DNA from: Methylotenera_A sp044228245 | GTDB taxonomy: Bacteria > Pseudomonadota > Gammaproteobacteria > Burkholderiales > Methylophilaceae | Length of the DNA: 64,000 bases | Assembly: GCA_044228245.1 (NCBI GenBank) | Contig: JBGAVG010000001.1 | Coordinates: 124,001-188,000 of the forward strand | Direction: 5' to 3' | Shown here: piece by piece, positions 61,542 to 64,000 of the stretch | Layout of the letters: each line of letters begins with the position of its first letter | How positions within the stretch are numbered: position 1 is the stretch's first letter | Made by a program: the position numbers and the translations under genes | Notes under the pieces: generated by a model | Database searches by the model: none | Told to the model about the DNA's origin: nothing | The model's input: the letters and a program-made list of their open reading frames with translations, nothing else

Positions 61542-62723
61542 ATGAATTTCGGATTTTATACCATACTGACAGCGCAGTTTCTGTCTGCACTTGCAGATAA
61601 CGCGCTACTGTTTGCTGCCATCGCGTTGCTGCAGGAAATGAGCGCGCCTGACTGGCATACTCCGCTGTTGCAGCAGTTCTTTGTCATCTCCTATATCGTG
61701 CTGGCACCTTTTGTCGGCTCATTCGCCGATGCATTGCCCAAGGGACGCGTCATGTTCATCTCGAATGCCATCAAATTCATCGGCAGCCTGGCAATGCTAC
61801 TGGGCATGCAACCGCTGTATGCTTACGGCATTGTCGGCATAGGTGCCGCTGCTTATTCACCTGCCAAATACGGCATTCTTACCGAGTACCTGCTTCCCAA
61901 TATGCTGGTCAAAGCTAACGGCTGGATGGAAGCAACCACTGTGATGGCCATCATATTTGGCGCCATTCTCGGTGGATACATGGCAAGTTCTGATCCCCAT
62001 TTCGCCATGATCATCATCACCGCACTCTATATGGCGGCAGCCGGGGTCAACATTTACATCCCCAGACTGCCTATCGACCATAAGCTGCCAAAGAAGAACC
62101 CGCTATTCATGCTGCAGGATTTCTGGCATTCATTCAAAGCATTGTGGCGGGATACCCAAGGGCAGGTTTCACTGGCCGTGACCACGCTGTTTTGGGGGGC
62201 AGGTGCAACCTTGCGCCTGGTTGTGATCACCTGGGCCGCCAGTGCGCTCAACTTTGGGCTGGAGCAAGCCACGCAGCTCATGGCACTGCTGGCGGTAGGC
62301 ATTGCAGTAGGTTCTGTTTTCGCAGCACGTTATATCAGGCTGGAAGAGTCCACCAGGGTACTGCCGGCTGGTATTATCATGGGGGTATTGGTGGTCGCGA
62401 TGGCTTTCGTACAGGACTGGAGATTGGCCGCCGGGCTCCTGTTCATCATCGGCGCCCTGGCTGGTTTCTTCGTTGTACCTCTGAATGCCTTGCTACAGCA
62501 CCGAGGGCACGAGCTGATCGGCGCCGGACACTCGATTGCAGTGCAGAACTTCAACGAACATATCGGGATTCTGCTGCTGCTGGGCGCCTATCTGCTGATG
62601 GTCAAGGCCGAGATTTCCATCCATCTTATCGTCATCATATTCGGGCTGTTTGTCAGCGGGTGCATGACGATCATCTATCGTCGCTATCGGTTGATAAAGA
62701 TAGTAAATCCCCTGCCGGATTGA
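61542..62723 (+). CDS. lplT: Lysophospholipid transporter LplT
   Basis: A 393-residue major-facilitator protein with about 12 membrane helices. It begins FGFYTILTAQFLSALADNAL, the conserved start of LplT, followed by APFVGSFADALPKGRVMF of the loop 2-3 motif. LplT flips lysophospholipids into the inner membrane for re-acylation by Aas. No aas gene is adjacent here. Its stop codon lies in a nine-base inverted repeat. Confidence 0.93.
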   Translation: MNFGFYTILTAQFLSALADNALLFAAIALLQEMSAPDWHTPLLQQFFVISYIVLAPFVGSFADALPKGRVMFISNAIKFIGSLAMLLGMQPLYAYGIVGIGAAAYSPAKYGILTEYLLPNMLVKANGWMEATTVMAIIFGAILGGYMASSDPHFAMIIITALYMAAAGVNIYIPRLPIDHKLPKKNPLFMLQDFWHSFKALWRDTQGQVSLAVTTLFWGAGATLRLVVITWAASALNFGLEQATQLMALLAVGIAVGSVFAARYIRLEESTRVLPAGIIMGVLVVAMAFVQDWRLAAGLLFIIGALAGFFVVPLNALLQHRGHELIGAGHSIAVQNFNEHIGILLLLGAYLLMVKAEISIHLIVIIFGLFVSGCMTIIYRRYRLIKIVNPLPD

Positions 62724-62732
62724 CAGGGGATT
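62706..62732. repeat. Inverted repeat at the lplT end
   Basis: AATCCCCTG and CAGGGGATT (62706-62714 and 62724-62732) flank a nine-base loop that holds the lplT stop. The region is convergent with the NDH-2 gene and could act as a weak two-way terminator, but no T-run follows. Confidence 0.4.
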
Positions 62733-62752
62733 CATATGCTATCACGCGCCTC

Positions 62753-64000
62753 TTAATGCAGTTTTACGTGCGCTTCTGTGCGGCGCGTAATCATCCTGGC
62801 TAATGTTTGCAGGAACACTGTAAAGAATCCATGCAGCGCCATTAAATGCATCTTGTAAAGCGATTGGTACATCAATCGTGCAAACAAGCCTTCAATATAC
62901 ATACTGCCACCGGCAATCGCCCCCATCAGGCTGCCCACAGTGGAATATCTGCCCAAATTGACCAGCGAACCATAATCGCGATAATGGTAGTCAGGCAGAT
63001 TATGTTTATTTGCCACGCGTTTTTTTATCGTCTTGACCAGCATTGAAGCCTGCTGATGTGCAGCTTGCGCACGCGGCGGCACATTGCCATCATGCCCTAG
63101 CCACGGACATGCCGCACAATCACCAAAAGCAAAAATATTGTCATCCATGGTGGTTTGAAGCGTCTGTCTAACCACCAATTGATTAATGCGATTGGTTTCC
63201 AGGCCGGCAAGGTCCTTCAGGAAATCCGGCGCCTTGATGCCTGCTGCCCAAACAACCAGTTCGGAAGGAATAAACCGGCCACTATGTGTATGAATGCCCT
63301 TATTGCTGACTTCAGTGACGCGCTCGCCGGTGAAAATATGTACACGCAACTTCCTAAGCTCCAGATCAACCGCCATCGATAACTTAGGCGGCAGCGCCGG
63401 TAACAGACGGTCACTGGCCTCAATAATAGAAATCTTGATATCGCGGTCTGCATCGATCTTGTCTAAACCGTAGGCGGTCAATTCTCGTGTCGTATTATGC
63501 AGCTCTGCGGCCAGCTCAACTCCCGTTGCGCCTGCACCCACGATGACTACTTCCAGCTGCCCTGGCTGCACTGGCGCGGCCTGCGTATGTGCCCGCAGCA
63601 AGGCATTATGCAAGCGCCGATGAAACTTTTCCGCCTGGCCTTGCGTGTCCAGCGCAATGGAATGCTCTCGAGCACCTTTAATACCGAAATCATTGGTCGT
63701 ACTGCCTATGGCGATCACCAAAGTATCATACTTAAAAGAGCGGCGCGGAATCACTTCGATACCGTCTTCATCATGATATGGCGCGACATACACTTCTTTT
63801 TCTGCGCGATTCAGTCCATCCATGCGGCCTAACCTGAATCGGAAGTGATGCCAGTGCGCCTGCGCAAGATACTCCAGTTCATGCTTATCCGGATTCATGC
63901 TGCCGGCCGCGATTTCATGCAGCAAGGGCTTCCAGACATGCGTTCGCGTGCTGTCAATCAATGTAATTGCGGCTTTCTTACTTTTTCCCAGACTATCACC
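62753..64000 (-). CDS. ndh: NAD(P)H dehydrogenase, type II-like FAD oxidoreductase (N terminus cut by window edge)
   Basis: A membrane-associated flavoprotein that passes electrons from NADH to quinone without pumping. The visible 416 residues begin in the FAD domain (AAITLIDSTRTHVWKPLLHE) and include LVIAIGSTTNDFG, the NADH-binding VIVGAGATGVELAAEL, ELVVWAAGIKAPDFL, and FAFGDCAACPW for FAD. The end is an amphipathic or membrane-contacting helix (YKMHLMALHGFFTVFLQTLA). The frame is open to base 64000, so the first dinucleotide-binding motif lies outside; a TTG at 63961 is internal, not the start. Confidence 0.9.
   Translation of the reverse strand, partial: GDSLGKSKKAAITLIDSTRTHVWKPLLHEIAAGSMNPDKHELEYLAQAHWHHFRFRLGRMDGLNRAEKEVYVAPYHDEDGIEVIPRRSFKYDTLVIAIGSTTNDFGIKGAREHSIALDTQGQAEKFHRRLHNALLRAHTQAAPVQPGQLEVVIVGAGATGVELAAELHNTTRELTAYGLDKIDADRDIKISIIEASDRLLPALPPKLSMAVDLELRKLRVHIFTGERVTEVSNKGIHTHSGRFIPSELVVWAAGIKAPDFLKDLAGLETNRINQLVVRQTLQTTMDDNIFAFGDCAACPWLGHDGNVPPRAQAAHQQASMLVKTIKKRVANKHNLPDYHYRDYGSLVNLGRYSTVGSLMGAIAGGSMYIEGLFARLMYQSLYKMHLMALHGFFTVFLQTLARMITRRTEAHVKLH

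Noticed and set aside
1..64000. tRNA, rRNA, CRISPR, insertion sequence or prophage
   Set aside because: I looked for tRNA T-loop sequences, regularly spaced repeats, transposase motifs and integrase genes and saw none; rnpB is the only RNA gene I can support.

Overview
The window is a chromosomal stretch of a Gram-negative betaproteobacterium, most likely a methylotroph of the Methylophilaceae (Methylotenera/Methylophilus type). That placement is an inference. It rests on the complete division/cell-wall cluster downstream of rnpB in the usual betaproteobacterial order, an LpxC-dependent outer membrane, DUF2788, DUF3579 and NDUFA9-like genes, a tkt-gap-pgk-pyk sugar-phosphate block, and a soluble NAD-linked formate dehydrogenase. 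Gene density is high. I see no tRNA, rRNA, CRISPR array, prophage or insertion sequence.

Layout. (1) 1-5.3 kb, minus strand: tkt, gap, pgk and pyk (cut by the left edge), separated by terminators and by a 125-bp palindromic repeat between gap and pgk. (2) 5.5-7.5 kb, minus: a small operon for a thioredoxin-like protein, a VOC protein and a Gfo/Idh oxidoreductase. (3) 7.6-13.3 kb, plus: rsmE, an odd ACP-like gene, an N-acetylglutamate synthase fused to an XRE-type DNA-binding domain, argB, a HAD 5'-nucleotidase, slmA, a hemerythrin-like protein and a DUF2788 membrane protein. (4) 13.3-17.7 kb, minus: cca, an NDUFA9-like protein, a lytic transglycosylase and a small membrane protein. (5) 17.7-36.4 kb, minus: the complete mraZ-to-lpxC cluster, with a recognisable promoter and MraZ operator and an unexpected 45-codon frame between ftsW and murG; rnpB follows at 36.7-37.0 kb. 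(6) 37-45.5 kb: BON-domain envelope proteins, pyrC, rsmI, yraN, a TlpA-like protein, an unknown 513-residue protein, trxA, rho and rpmE. (7) 45.7-57.1 kb: an ArnT-like glycosyltransferase, a TauE/SafE permease, the fdsGBA-fdhD-fdsD formate dehydrogenase operon and, divergent from it, moaA-mobA-moeA for its molybdenum cofactor. (8) 57.2-64 kb: TonB with a histidine kinase, a peroxiredoxin, a PIN-PhoH ATPase, LplT, and an NDH-2-like dehydrogenase cut by the right edge.

How the genes connect. Formate dehydrogenase and its cofactor genes share one divergent control region, as expected of an organism that oxidises C1 units to CO2. The dcw cluster is a tightly overlapping transcription unit under probable MraZ control, and the FtsZ antagonist SlmA lies elsewhere in the window. 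The most unusual locus is 8.3-10.3 kb. An arginine-pathway enzyme carries its own DNA-binding domain, its start codon sits in a perfect 20+20 bp palindrome, and the gene before it encodes what looks like a circularly permuted acyl carrier protein without the phosphopantetheine serine. The second is the duplicated end of ftsW, which creates a small coupled reading frame before murG.
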